Assembly: GCA_026003255.1 (NCBI GenBank)
Contig: BPGX01000004.1
Span: 62,001 to 126,000, forward strand
Direction: 5' to 3'
From: Bacteroidia bacterium
GTDB lineage: Bacteria; Bacteroidota; Bacteroidia; B-17B0; Aurantibacillaceae
Length of the DNA: 64,000 nucleotides
Under the pieces are notes generated by a model, which saw only the letters and a program-made list of their open reading frames with translations, was not told the origin of the DNA and ran no database searches. The translations under genes were made by a program, and so were the position numbers. Below, one piece after another: positions 38,687 to 48,200 of this stretch (position 1 is the first letter of the stretch; the number at the start of each line of letters is the position of its first letter).

Positions 38687-39664
38687 CTATGGTAAAGTGA
38701 TATTAGCACAGAAATTGTAGGCCGGAATACATACTTGTGCAAGGAAATCACATCCCCCACCGTACCCAAAATCTATCACTCTGTCAGGTTTTCCAGATGG
38801 TTTGAATGTTATTGTACCAGAAGTAAACGGATGACGGAATGGTCTTAATGGATCGGGAGTGCATTGTGTATCCCAGATAAGATTGCTCAATGTTACATTA
38901 TATGCTATACCATTAGCAGTTGTACCATTAGTAGAACCGTTAATTTTGAGTTTTACTTTGTTCCAAGCAATAGGGAGATTACCGGATGGATCATAAACAG
39001 TGGGGTCATTTGTATTCATTAATTCTATTGTTCTATTACTATTCCATGAAATCGTTCCACCTCCTGCACTGGCCGGTTTTATCACTTGAATATTAGCAGA
39101 TACTGTCCATGTAATATTCGTAGTAGATGGATTAAATCCGGGAGGTGTGGTATTCGTGTGTGTACGATTAATAATATTTACAGTATACGCATCAGCCGGT
39201 GAAGAAGTATTAGACACAAGGTAATTTTGTGAAGTACAGGTAATAGAATAACCGGGTTGTCTTGGCCAAACTGCACCATTCGTAGAAGCGGAATAGTTGT
39301 AGATAAGTTTTCCTGAACGATATCTTCCGTCTTTACATAAACAAAGCGTTGAACCAAAATCCACTGTAAATTGTTTTGCAGATAAATCTAAAGTTACAGT
39401 AGCACAGGGTGCCGATTCAATTCCAAAAACAGAATTACCATTTTCTAAACGATAATTGTTAACACTACCTGTTTCACCTGCTTCCGATCCAATGTTCCCA
39501 ACATCATTGTTGTAGGACTCTGCCAGATTGTGGTCGTTTACGTAAGTGTAATTTGTATCCGGCTGTTCTTCATCTTTTTTGTCTTTTTTTCTGCAACCGC
39601 TTGCAGTTAATGCGGCAATGATGCCGATGGTTACGCTCATCATTAACAAGGATTTTGTTTTCAT
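38687..39664 (-). CDS. Putative lipoprotein of unknown function
   Basis: The 325-residue protein starts MKTKSLLMMSVTIGIIAALTASGC, a lipoprotein signal with lipobox TASGC, followed by a strongly charged KKDKKDEEQPD linker. The rest is beta-rich and contains four Cys in the mature domain (SAPCATV, STLCLCKDGRY, DTQCTPD, GGGCDFLAQVC). Thr/Asn-rich strands suggest a jelly-roll or similar fold. I recognise no family. It is monocistronic: its own TATGTTTG box upstream, an intrinsic terminator downstream. Likely anchored in the outer membrane or periplasm. Confidence 0.8.
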   Translation of the reverse strand: MKTKSLLMMSVTIGIIAALTASGCRKKDKKDEEQPDTNYTYVNDHNLAESYNNDVGNIGSEAGETGSVNNYRLENGNSVFGIESAPCATVTLDLSAKQFTVDFGSTLCLCKDGRYRSGKLIYNYSASTNGAVWPRQPGYSITCTSQNYLVSNTSSPADAYTVNIINRTHTNTTPPGFNPSTTNITWTVSANIQVIKPASAGGGTISWNSNRTIELMNTNDPTVYDPSGNLPIAWNKVKLKINGSTNGTTANGIAYNVTLSNLIWDTQCTPDPLRPFRHPFTSGTITFKPSGKPDRVIDFGYGGGCDFLAQVCIPAYNFCANITLP

Positions 39665-39699
39665 AAGTTTAATTTTTTTTGGTTTCTGTCATTTTGATG

Positions 39700-39707
39700 C
39701 AAACATA
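39700..39707 (-). promoter_or_regulatory. Predicted -7 box of the lipoprotein gene
   Basis: The minus strand reads TATGTTTG (39707 to 39700), 35 bases before the ATG at 39664, matching TAnnTTTG. Combined with the strong terminator after the gene it defines a single-gene transcript. Confidence 0.5.
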
Positions 39708-39783
39708 AAGAAAAGGTTTAAAAGTTTAAAAAAAATATTTTTCAATGGATATTTTATACATTTTTGCCAACTAAAAACAACTT

Positions 39784-41604
39784 ATGGGTAATATTCTTTT
39801 TTTAATTCTTACCTTTTTATCTTTTTTCGGTATTGCAAAAATTTTTAAAGTATTAAATATACCTGTTTGGAATGCGTTTATCCCCATACACAACTTTTTT
39901 AAATTAGCTCATGCACTGAAAAAACCCTGGTGGTGGTCTTTAATTATGGTTGTTCCGGGTGTAAATTTGATAATGTGGGGAGTGTTTGGATTTAATACTG
40001 CTCGTGCATTGGATAAAACAAAAACGTCAGAATTATTGTTAGCTTCACTTTTACCTCCTTTGTTTTTCATATCATTGATTTTTGAAAAGAATCTGAAATT
40101 TGTTGGTTTAGAAAAATATACTCCTGAACCTTCTAAATTCATTAAAGAATGGGTAGATCCGATTGTCTTTGCAACCATTGCCGCTTCTATCATTCGTACA
40201 TTTTTTATTGAAGCATTTACAATTCCTACTTCTTCTCTTGAAAAAACATTATTAGTAGGCGATTTTTTGTTTGTGAATAAACTCGCTTATGGTCCCCGTA
40301 TCCCACAAACAGTGATTGCGTTTCCATTCTCACATCATACTTTAATTGGTACAAATTCCATCCCAGCGTATGTCAATTGGGTCAAATTACCTTACATGCG
40401 CATACCAGTTGGAGGAAAAGTAGAACGAAACGAAATTGTGGTATTCAATTATCCCGATGGCGATACCGTAATACAAAACATGCAGGATATTAGTTACTAT
40501 CAGGCAGTAAGATTAATTGCTCTGATGATGAAAAACGAAGACATTCAGGCGGGTAAATCTTTGAAGACGGACGATGCATATCATCGAATGGCTTGGGAAT
40601 ATGTTCATCAACCCAATAACATCAATCCCTTAAATGAAAAACCATTTGGAAAAATTGTTGCAAGACCAGTAGATAAACGCGAGCACTATGTCAAACGATG
40701 TGTGGCCATAGCTGGTGATACGCTAGAAATTCGGGATGGTATTATTTTCATTAATGGGAAAGAGCAAACCACTCCTGAACATGCTCAATTCAAATATTAT
40801 GTTACAACTAAAGGCGCCCTGTTTGGTGAACGCATTGAGAGAAACGGAAGAATTGTACTAAGTAATTTTCAACTTTTAGATGCGTTAGATATATATGTTG
40901 GAGAAGGGGATTTAATTCAAACCAGAAAAGACACCTGTGTTTATCTACTCACTATGCCAAAATATACAGCCGAAAAAGTAAAGCAATTAGATGGAGTAAT
41001 TTCAGTAGAAAGGAAAATTGATCCCAAAGGACAAAGAGATATTACAATTTTTCCGCATCACGAAAAATTTTTATGGAACAATGATAATTTTGGTCCCCTT
41101 GCTATTCCTTACAAAGGTATGACCATTAAAATGGATAGTACAAACTTTATTCTTTATCGAAAAATCATGGATACTTATGATGATTTTGGGAAAGTGCATC
41201 AAGTAGAGATGAAAAATGGTGTAGTGTACTATGATAATAAACCAATTGAAACGTATACATTTAAGCAAAATTATTATTGGATGATGGGAGATAATCGGCA
41301 TAACAGTGCGGATTCAAGAAGCTGGGGTTTCGTGCCATTTGATCATATCGTTGGTGAGCCCTTCTTTATCTGGCTCAGTGTAAAGTATGAAGACAATAAT
41401 CCCATTAGTGGTAAAGGAGGACTTAATGGATTTATTAGTTCCTTATTTAAAAGCTCAAAAGAAGGCAAATATCGATGGGAACGCTTTTTATGTTATGTAG
41501 GACACAATGGTTTGGTATCATTAAAAATTCCGATTATTGCGTTAGTTGTAGGTATATGGGCATATAATAAATGGAAAAGAAGGAAAAATAGATCTAACAA
41601 ATAA
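39784..41604 (+). CDS. lepB: Signal peptidase I, extended Bacteroidota form
   Basis: Signal peptidase I removes signal peptides from exported proteins at the outer face of the inner membrane. This copy has 606 residues, about double E. coli LepB. Residues 1-120 hold three to four extra hydrophobic helices (ILFLILTFLSFFGIAKIF, PWWWSLIMVVPGVNLIMWG) before the S26 domain. The catalytic Ser lies in FTIPTSSLEKTL (residues about 145-156) and the general-base Lys in HYVKRCVAIAGDTLEI (about residue 302). The ends WMMGDNRHNSADSRSWGFVP and a C-terminal helix (IPIIALVVGIWAYN) are conserved. Long inserts between the boxes are usual in this phylum. It probably serves the many secreted proteins nearby. Confidence 0.92.
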   Translation: MGNILFLILTFLSFFGIAKIFKVLNIPVWNAFIPIHNFFKLAHALKKPWWWSLIMVVPGVNLIMWGVFGFNTARALDKTKTSELLLASLLPPLFFISLIFEKNLKFVGLEKYTPEPSKFIKEWVDPIVFATIAASIIRTFFIEAFTIPTSSLEKTLLVGDFLFVNKLAYGPRIPQTVIAFPFSHHTLIGTNSIPAYVNWVKLPYMRIPVGGKVERNEIVVFNYPDGDTVIQNMQDISYYQAVRLIALMMKNEDIQAGKSLKTDDAYHRMAWEYVHQPNNINPLNEKPFGKIVARPVDKREHYVKRCVAIAGDTLEIRDGIIFINGKEQTTPEHAQFKYYVTTKGALFGERIERNGRIVLSNFQLLDALDIYVGEGDLIQTRKDTCVYLLTMPKYTAEKVKQLDGVISVERKIDPKGQRDITIFPHHEKFLWNNDNFGPLAIPYKGMTIKMDSTNFILYRKIMDTYDDFGKVHQVEMKNGVVYYDNKPIETYTFKQNYYWMMGDNRHNSADSRSWGFVPFDHIVGEPFFIWLSVKYEDNNPISGKGGLNGFISSLFKSSKEGKYRWERFLCYVGHNGLVSLKIPIIALVVGIWAYNKWKRRKNRSNK

Positions 41605-41619
41605 CAAACAAAAAAATTA

Positions 41620-43209
41620 TTATTCAAACTCATTGATAGTATGAAACTTAATTTCCGGATATTTTTCCTGTGCCATTTGTAACAACCACGCCGATTCTGC
41701 CAGAAACACCGGTCTATCACTTTTATCATAAGCAATATACTGCGCACGGTCATTCAAAAACTCTTGTAATTTCTTATTATCGTTAGAAGACAACCAAACT
41801 GCTTTGTAAATAGGTAAACTATCAAAGTCACATTTAGCAGAATATTCATGTGCCAAACGATGTTGCAATACTTCAAATTGCAATTGTCCAACTGTCCCAA
41901 CAATTTTTCTATTATCCGTTTTCTTGTAAAACAACTGCGCCACGCCTTCTTCTGTCAGTTGTTCAAGTCCTTTTTGAAGTTGTTTGGTTTTCATCGGATC
42001 TTTATTCACTACATATTTAAATATCTCAGGAGAAAATGCTGGGATGCCTTTGAAATGAATTTTATCGCCATCAGTTAGTGTGTCTCCAATTTTAAAGTTG
42101 CCAGAATCATACAATCCAATTACATCACCGGGATAAGCTTCATCAATAACACTCTTTTGTTGAGCCATAAAGGCCGTTGGGTTACTAAACTTTAACCATT
42201 TATCCTGACGAACGTGATAATAATTTTTATTTCGCTCAAATTTACCGGATACTATTCTCAAAAACGCTATTCTATCTCTATGTTTCGGATCTAAATTAGC
42301 GTGAATCTTAAATACAAATCCTGTAAACTTGGGATAATCTGCTGGAATCCATTTTTCATTACTTTCTCTACCTTTAGGCGAGGGCGCAATTTCTACAAAA
42401 GTATCCAACAATTCCTGAATTCCAAAGTTATTGACAGCACTACCAAAAAATACAGGACTTAAATTGCCTTTCAAATACTCCTCTTTATCAAACACATCAT
42501 AAACTCCTTGAATAATCTCTACATCTTCTCTTAATTTATTTGCAAAATTTTCTCCAACATTTTCCTCTAATTCTTTAGAATAAATATTCGTTATTGAAAT
42601 ATAATTATCGGCCTTTACAAACTTATTTTCATTATTAAATAAATTCAATCTTTTTTCCTGCAAATGATAAACTCCCTTAAACAATTTTCCAATTCCTATC
42701 GGCCATGTCATTGGAAATACTTTTATTTTCAATTCTTTTTCAATCTCATCTAATAAATCAAAAGGGTCTCTACCTTCTCTATCTAACTTATTGATAAACA
42801 CAATTACAGGAGTATTACGCATTCTACATACTTCCAATAATTTACGAGTTTGACTTTCCACACCCTTCACACAATCTATAACAAGTATTACACTATCAAC
42901 TGCTGTAAGCGTTCTGTATGTATCTTCTGCAAAATCTTCGTGCCCCGGTGTATCAAGGATATTTACTTTGTAACCTTTGTATTCAAATGCCATTACAGAA
43001 GTAGATACAGAAATACCTCTTTGTTTTTCAATTTCCATAAAATCGGAAGTAGTAGCCCTATTAATTTTATTGGACTTTACCGCACCTGCTATTTGAATGG
43101 CACCACCAAACAAAAGCAACTTTTCTGTGAGCGTTGTTTTTCCGGCATCCGGGTGTGCAATAATAGCAAAGGTACGACGCCTTTGAATTTCTGATAACCA
43201 GTTCACCAT
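41620..43209 (-). CDS. prfC: Peptide chain release factor 3
   Basis: RF3 is the GTPase that recycles RF1/RF2 from the ribosome. At 529 residues it is full length. The G1 loop [14 protein letters not shown] (residues about 18-31), switch [12 protein letters not shown]3 [15 protein letters not shown]4 [18 protein letters not shown], and the domain II-III blocks ([34 protein letters not shown]) are all as in RF3. It lies 12 bases after the HIT gene, in a greA-HIT-prfC unit, and converges with lepB. Confidence 0.96.
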   Translation of the reverse strand: MVNWLSEIQRRRTFAIIAHPDAGKTTLTEKLLLFGGAIQIAGAVKSNKINRATTSDFMEIEKQRGISVSTSVMAFEYKGYKVNILDTPGHEDFAEDTYRTLTAVDSVILVIDCVKGVESQTRKLLEVCRMRNTPVIVFINKLDREGRDPFDLLDEIEKELKIKVFPMTWPIGIGKLFKGVYHLQEKRLNLFNNENKFVKADNYISITNIYSKELEENVGENFANKLREDVEIIQGVYDVFDKEEYLKGNLSPVFFGSAVNNFGIQELLDTFVEIAPSPKGRESNEKWIPADYPKFTGFVFKIHANLDPKHRDRIAFLRIVSGKFERNKNYYHVRQDKWLKFSNPTAFMAQQKSVIDEAYPGDVIGLYDSGNFKIGDTLTDGDKIHFKGIPAFSPEIFKYVVNKDPMKTKQLQKGLEQLTEEGVAQLFYKKTDNRKIVGTVGQLQFEVLQHRLAHEYSAKCDFDSLPIYKAVWLSSNDNKKLQEFLNDRAQYIAYDKSDRPVFLAESAWLLQMAQEKYPEIKFHTINEFE

Positions 43210-43221
43210 ATTTTGAGAAAA

Positions 43222-43620
43222 TTATAGAATTACATTTTGACGAATAGATGCAGCAATCGTCTCAAATTCTTCTTTAGACAATTGCAATTTAGGATTCGCA
43301 AAATTGCAATCACTCATGGAATTTATGGGAATTAAATGAACATGTGCATGAGGCACTTCAAGTCCTATTACTTGCATTGAGAGTCGATTACAGGGTATTG
43401 TTTTTTTAATGGCAATGGCTACTTTTTTTGAAAAATCCATTAACCCTAAATAGGTTTCATCGTCCAAATCAAAAATATAATCCACTTCTTTTTTGGGTAT
43501 TACCAATGTATGTCCTTTTGTTAATGGGAAAATATCTAAAAAAGCTAGAAAATGTTCATTTTCCGCTACTTTGTAAGAGGGTATTTCACCATTTACTATT
43601 TTAGAAAAAATGCTTGCCAT
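43222..43620 (-). CDS. HIT family nucleotide-binding hydrolase
   Basis: The 132-residue protein is a Hint-type histidine triad protein. The start MASIFSKIVNGEIPSYKVAE (43620) is the usual N-terminus. TKGHTLVIPK and the triad HAHVHLIP (residues about 97-104) are visible. HIT proteins hydrolyse adenosine phosphoramidates or AMP-amino acid conjugates. Two bases separate its start from the greA stop and 12 bases its stop from prfC, so it is the middle gene of a translation/transcription maintenance operon. Confidence 0.93.
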   Translation of the reverse strand: MASIFSKIVNGEIPSYKVAENEHFLAFLDIFPLTKGHTLVIPKKEVDYIFDLDDETYLGLMDFSKKVAIAIKKTIPCNRLSMQVIGLEVPHAHVHLIPINSMSDCNFANPKLQLSKEEFETIAASIRQNVIL

Positions 43621-43621
43621 A

Positions 43622-44095
43622 TTAGATACTAATTTCAAGAATTTCTAATTTTAATAGACCGGCTGGCACTTTTACTTCCACAATTTCCCCAACAGTTCTT
43701 CCAATCAAACATTTACCAATAGGAGAAGCTATGGACAATTTCCCTTGCGAAATATTTGCTTCATTTTCAGCTACTAAATAATACTCCACTATAGTTTTGG
43801 TAGTATGATTCTTCAGTTTCACTTTTGTAAACATAGAAACTTTTTCAGTATTTAGCTGACTTTGATCAATAACTCTGGCATTTTGAAGAATTTGTTCTAA
43901 TTCACCAATTCTTGCTTCAAGGTGTGCTTGTGCTTCTAATGCTGCATCATATTCAGCATTTTCGCTCAAATCACCTTTTTCTCTTGCTTCGGCAATTTGT
44001 TGAGCTACTTTTTTTCTTTCTTCAGTTTTTAAGCGATGTAATTCATCCTTTAATTTTTGTAATCCCTCCTCAGTATAAAACACAAAATTATTCAT
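43622..44095 (-). CDS. greA: Transcription elongation factor GreA
   Basis: GreA rescues backtracked RNA polymerase by stimulating transcript cleavage. The 157-residue length is standard. The N-terminal coiled coil (EEGLQKLKDELHRLKTEERKKV in parts) carries the acidic tip GDLSENAEYDAA, and the C-terminal FKBP-like domain has ISIASPIG-type sequence (LSIASPIGKCLIGRTVGE) and a final LEILEI strand. The start at 44095 (MNNFVFYTEEG) is chosen over a longer frame that would run through the hairpin upstream. Its leader contains a strong hairpin with U-rich tract starting at the predicted transcription start, which may limit greA expression. Confidence 0.96.
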   Translation of the reverse strand: MNNFVFYTEEGLQKLKDELHRLKTEERKKVAQQIAEAREKGDLSENAEYDAALEAQAHLEARIGELEQILQNARVIDQSQLNTEKVSMFTKVKLKNHTTKTIVEYYLVAENEANISQGKLSIASPIGKCLIGRTVGEIVEVKVPAGLLKLEILEISI

Positions 44096-44118
44096 ACATT
44101 TTATATTTTTAATAAAAA

Positions 44119-44148
44119 GCAAAATCCCGAATGGATTCGGGATTTTGC
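44119..44148 (-). terminator. Intrinsic terminator / greA leader hairpin
   Basis: GCAAAATCCCGAAT (44119-44132) and ATTCGGGATTTTGC (44135-44148) form a perfect 14-pair stem with a minimal loop. On the minus strand it is followed by TTTTTATTAAAAATATAAAA. It ends the PorV-like gene transcript, whose stop is 29 bases upstream, and it also begins at the predicted start of greA transcription. Confidence 0.85.
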
Positions 44149-44152
44149 ACTG

Positions 44153-44184
44153 CAAATATAATAAATTTATTACTAAATTACAAA
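44153..44184 (-). promoter_or_regulatory. Predicted greA promoter, embedded at the end of the PorV-like gene
   Basis: On the minus strand TTTG (44184-44181) and TATATTTG (44160-44153) are separated by 20 bases, a good -33/-7 pair. The start of transcription would fall near 44146-44149, exactly at the base of the terminator hairpin. The -33 box overlaps the last codons of the PorV-like gene. Confidence 0.55.
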
Positions 44185-45254
44185 TTTACTCTAACTCCAA
44201 AAGTATGTACGCCTCCAAAAGGATTGGTTAATCTATAAGAATAATCTAAACCAACTGTACTATTTTTTTCCTTGTTAAAAGGCCATTCTATTGTAAGACC
44301 AGCAGTAGGCCCCGTTAATGCTGTCATTCTCTTGGCACTATCAAAAATATATTTTTCTCCTTGAAAGCCCACTCTCAACATTACCCGCTCTTTCCATGCA
44401 TACTCTACTCCAAACAAATAATTATCATAAGTAAATGAGTTAGACAAATAATTTGCTGCCACAGTAAGCCGATGTTCTCTGATACCATTGATAATCGTAT
44501 CTCCAGTTAAATTAAAATCATAAGAAGCGCCAATATTCATAGCCAAAGGTATTTCAAAAAATGCAGAACGATTTTGAACAGTTCTTTGATATTCAGGTGA
44601 TACCTGAGTAAGTGTTTGAAAGGTTAACGCTTCACCTTTATATTGCATTTTTGGTCCCCAGTTTTTAATAGATACCCCAAAGTGTGTTTGTTTATATTTA
44701 CCAGTATGATATTGGATTCCGCCATCAATAGCAATGCCTGTAGCTTGTGCACCAGGAATTCGTTCATTGATTATTTTTATATTTACACCTCCATAAATAT
44801 CATCGGAAAACATTCTTGAATATGACAAACTTAAGTTTAAAAAATTAGGTGAAAAGGTACCCATACCACCTTCTGGTTGATCTTCTGTGGTACGAACTAA
44901 ATTTCCACCATTTATATTTACAAGGCCAAATCCCAGTGCACCAACCTGACCCACCCTTTGCGTAAAGCCAAGTGTATTAATGTTAATGCCCGTTCCTATT
45001 AACCAATCCGCTCTTGAAAAATAAATTTCAGTTTTTTTTGTAAAAACCGTACCAGCTGCGTTCCAGAAAATTGCTTCAATTCCTCTGGTATTAGCTTGAT
45101 TAGCTCCCGCCCAGCCAGATGATCTGGCAAAAGGATTTATAAGCAATTGCGATGCACCTGCTTGTCCTGCACGTTCAGGGTTACCTGCACTTAAATCACC
45201 ACAAGTAACCAATACAGAGAATCCAATAATGAATGAATATCTCATTTTTATCAT
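44178..45254 (-). CDS. PorV/PorQ-family outer-membrane barrel protein
   Basis: PorV and PorQ are FadL-like barrels of the type IX secretion system; PorV carries substrates from the translocon to the attachment complex. This 358-residue protein has a signal peptide (MRYSFIIGFSVLVTCGDLSAG), AGASQLLINPFARSSGWAGANQANTRGIEAIFWNAAG (in parts), and many amphipathic strands ending in VHTFGVRVNL with a terminal aromatic-poor strand. The start may be 45254 (MIKMRYS) or 45245. It is the third gene after a TonB-receptor-like gene and a giant T9SS-type protein, so it could be a dedicated paralogue for that protein. It is not evidently the housekeeping PorV. Confidence 0.82.
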   Translation of the reverse strand: MIKMRYSFIIGFSVLVTCGDLSAGNPERAGQAGASQLLINPFARSSGWAGANQANTRGIEAIFWNAAGTVFTKKTEIYFSRADWLIGTGININTLGFTQRVGQVGALGFGLVNINGGNLVRTTEDQPEGGMGTFSPNFLNLSLSYSRMFSDDIYGGVNIKIINERIPGAQATGIAIDGGIQYHTGKYKQTHFGVSIKNWGPKMQYKGEALTFQTLTQVSPEYQRTVQNRSAFFEIPLAMNIGASYDFNLTGDTIINGIREHRLTVAANYLSNSFTYDNYLFGVEYAWKERVMLRVGFQGEKYIFDSAKRMTALTGPTAGLTIEWPFNKEKNSTVGLDYSYRLTNPFGGVHTFGVRVNL

Positions 45255-45273
45255 ATTTTGAAATTTAAGAAGG

Positions 45274-48200
45274 TTAGAAGTTTTGTAAATCATAAGGTCT
45301 CATAATTCCAAACCATTTGATGATTTTCTCACCAAATTTTGGAGATTCAATATGAATAATATACATTCCACTTGACACCAATATACCATTTTGATTTTTT
45401 AGATCCCATTCAATGTATGGCAACCATTTTGCTTGTTTAAAGTCATTAGTGTAGGTAAATTGGTCCTCCATGTTTTCCATATTTCTGTTAAGTGTACGAA
45501 TAAGTGTACCATTCAAGGTGTAAATTTTTACAATACAATCGCTTGGCAAATTCGTAATTTTCACTTTTGTTTCAAGACGATTGCCTTCATAAGTTGAATA
45601 ACCATAATATGGATTTGGTACAACACGAATAATATCTAACGCATTTTTAGCAATATCGTCCTTGTTTGTAATAGTATAGATATCACTTGTAGAGAATTGA
45701 TACATTGGGAAATTATTATTTTGCGGATTAGAAGAAACATTTATTACAGAACCTACATTTTGCGGCAATAAAGATGCGAATGGAGAGAATCGCCAGGAAA
45801 CTAAGTCAGCATAATAGGGTGAAGATCCTGGTGTTGTATTCGTATAGAATGTAGAATAACCGTATCTGTATGGTTTTCTCACGCGAATTCTAATTTTTAC
45901 TTCTGTAGGAATCTGTGATGGATTTTTGAACGCATACTTACTACTTGTCAAAACAGGAATATTCACCCACATAAAATCATGTAATAAAGTTTTAAATAAT
46001 CTTATTACCTGATTTCTATTAGTACCAGTTACATTTGTAAATGCTGCTTTCCATTGAGGATAGAGTTGTTTGCAACCATCATATCTGCCTGCTCCAATAG
46101 GCGTACCATCCAATGCTGCAATTGCTGGTACAGAAGAAGTGTTGGTTTTATATACTTCGTATCTATTGTTTCCGATAATGTATATATAATGTCTTCCACC
46201 AAATGGATATTGATAGGCAGAACCAGTTCTGTTTGCAGTTGGATTCCAGATCAAATCATTTCCATTATCGTTTGTATTCCAGCTATCTTCTCCAAATACA
46301 ATGTTTAATCTTTCTCCAGTTTCTACATTTATGGCATAGCCCGGGAACCAACTCATACCTTCCGCTGCTATATAATCTGCGTCGTTTGGATCATTGGTAA
46401 CAACACCATCTCCCGGATTTCCATTTTTATCAACAGATGGATGTTTTCTAATCTCAAATTTTAATGCTCCGCCTTCTGCTAAATTGGGGTCATCCTGCAT
46501 TTCAATCACCATACATCTTGTCCATTTACTTTTATCAGGCGTAATTACCAGGTCAATACTAGATAAATATCCTGGTTCCACTTTGGATGGATTGGCGTCT
46601 CCAATAGTATTAAAACGTATTCTTGAATCGTAACCTGGTCCAGCATAAATCTCACAACCATTGTTTATATTAAATTTACCTGAAAAAGCAGTAATACAAT
46701 ATGGTGCCCAGGTACCTCCAAGAATATTAGCCATTATATTATCTTTATCCGTCCAGTTTGTAGAACCGGCATAACCATAAATCGGTCCACCACATTCGGC
46801 AGGTTCTGTAGATGTCCCAACTCCACTTCTTATCCAATTAAATGGCGAAGGATTAGGAGAAGTAATTCCATCACCTATTCCAGTAAGCCATGATTTATGT
46901 GGCTCAGCAAAGGTCATAGTAGCTTCTAAAAAGTCCCCTTCTTTGTACACATCTCTATCAACTGTATAAGTCGTTGTACCTTTTAATTGAGTTCCGGGGT
47001 CAAGCACTTGTTCCATAGTAATAGATAAACCAATTTCCGGAATTACATATTCTTTACCCATCTTTATAGTAGTATCTAATTGATATGTATTTCCACTATT
47101 GTTATCAATTAGCACCCAGGTTGCTCTGTCCGGATTGACAGCACCCATATTTAAGACATCTCCATCAGTAGGAGTTAATGGTACAGCTGGATTTCCTAAT
47201 CCATTCCATTTCATTAACTTAAGAGTATATGTAGTATTTTTTACTTTTAGTGGATCAATTACTTTAACATTAACAGGACCTCTACCATTAACATAAGTTG
47301 GATTAGGATCAAAGTTATTAGCAAGTATCCTATTCACACTCTCATCAGTAAGATCTAAAATATTACCTCCGTTACCTTGTCCTTCAATACGAGTGATTTT
47401 TGGGCCGTATCCATAGTAGGATTGCATAACCGTACCATCTTTTTCAGGGGAGTTGATATGTGGAATGCCAGAAGCTTTTTTTACTTTTCTACCTTCTAAG
47501 TAGGGTCTTTTTTGACCTAAATAGTTAGCATCAGGGCTACTAATTGGATCAGTATCAGGTTTATATGTTAAGTAATTATTGTACGCATAAGCTACAGCCA
47601 TAAAATAATACTTCTTGTGATTCACCAATCGATTATTAGCAGTACCTCCAGATGTTGATACAGCAAATGCATCAGTAGTTATTCTAAATGATTTTACAAT
47701 TCCTTTGTCTGCTCCATCTACTTTTACTTTTGGAACTAATTGGCCAGATTCGTTATCTGTTTCATAGTTAATTAATCTTGTTACGCCATCTTTAATATCG
47801 CATTGGAAAATCAATCTGGCTTTACTTTGATCTTCTAAATCCGTTTGAGTAACAGTTTCATCTCTTAATTGATAAACTTTATACCCTTGAAATCTATACT
47901 TTCTATCAGGATTTGCTAGAGCTGCAATAGTGCTTCCTGGAACGGGTAAAATTGTAACATCGGTTTCTTCATATCTTTCGGCATAATTGTTGGATGTAGG
48001 CGGATTAGTTAAATAGATAATCAACTCTTGGTCTAATTCTTGAATTGTTAATTCAGGTGCATCTGGACCATTTAAAATTTTAAAGCAGTTATCAAATAAA
48101 GCTTGTGCTTTATCATCTGCAGCTTTCATCAATGGAATAGAGTATAATTGCTGGTTTTTAATAGGAGTTTGAGCCCATGGTAAACCGAAAGTAATATTAT

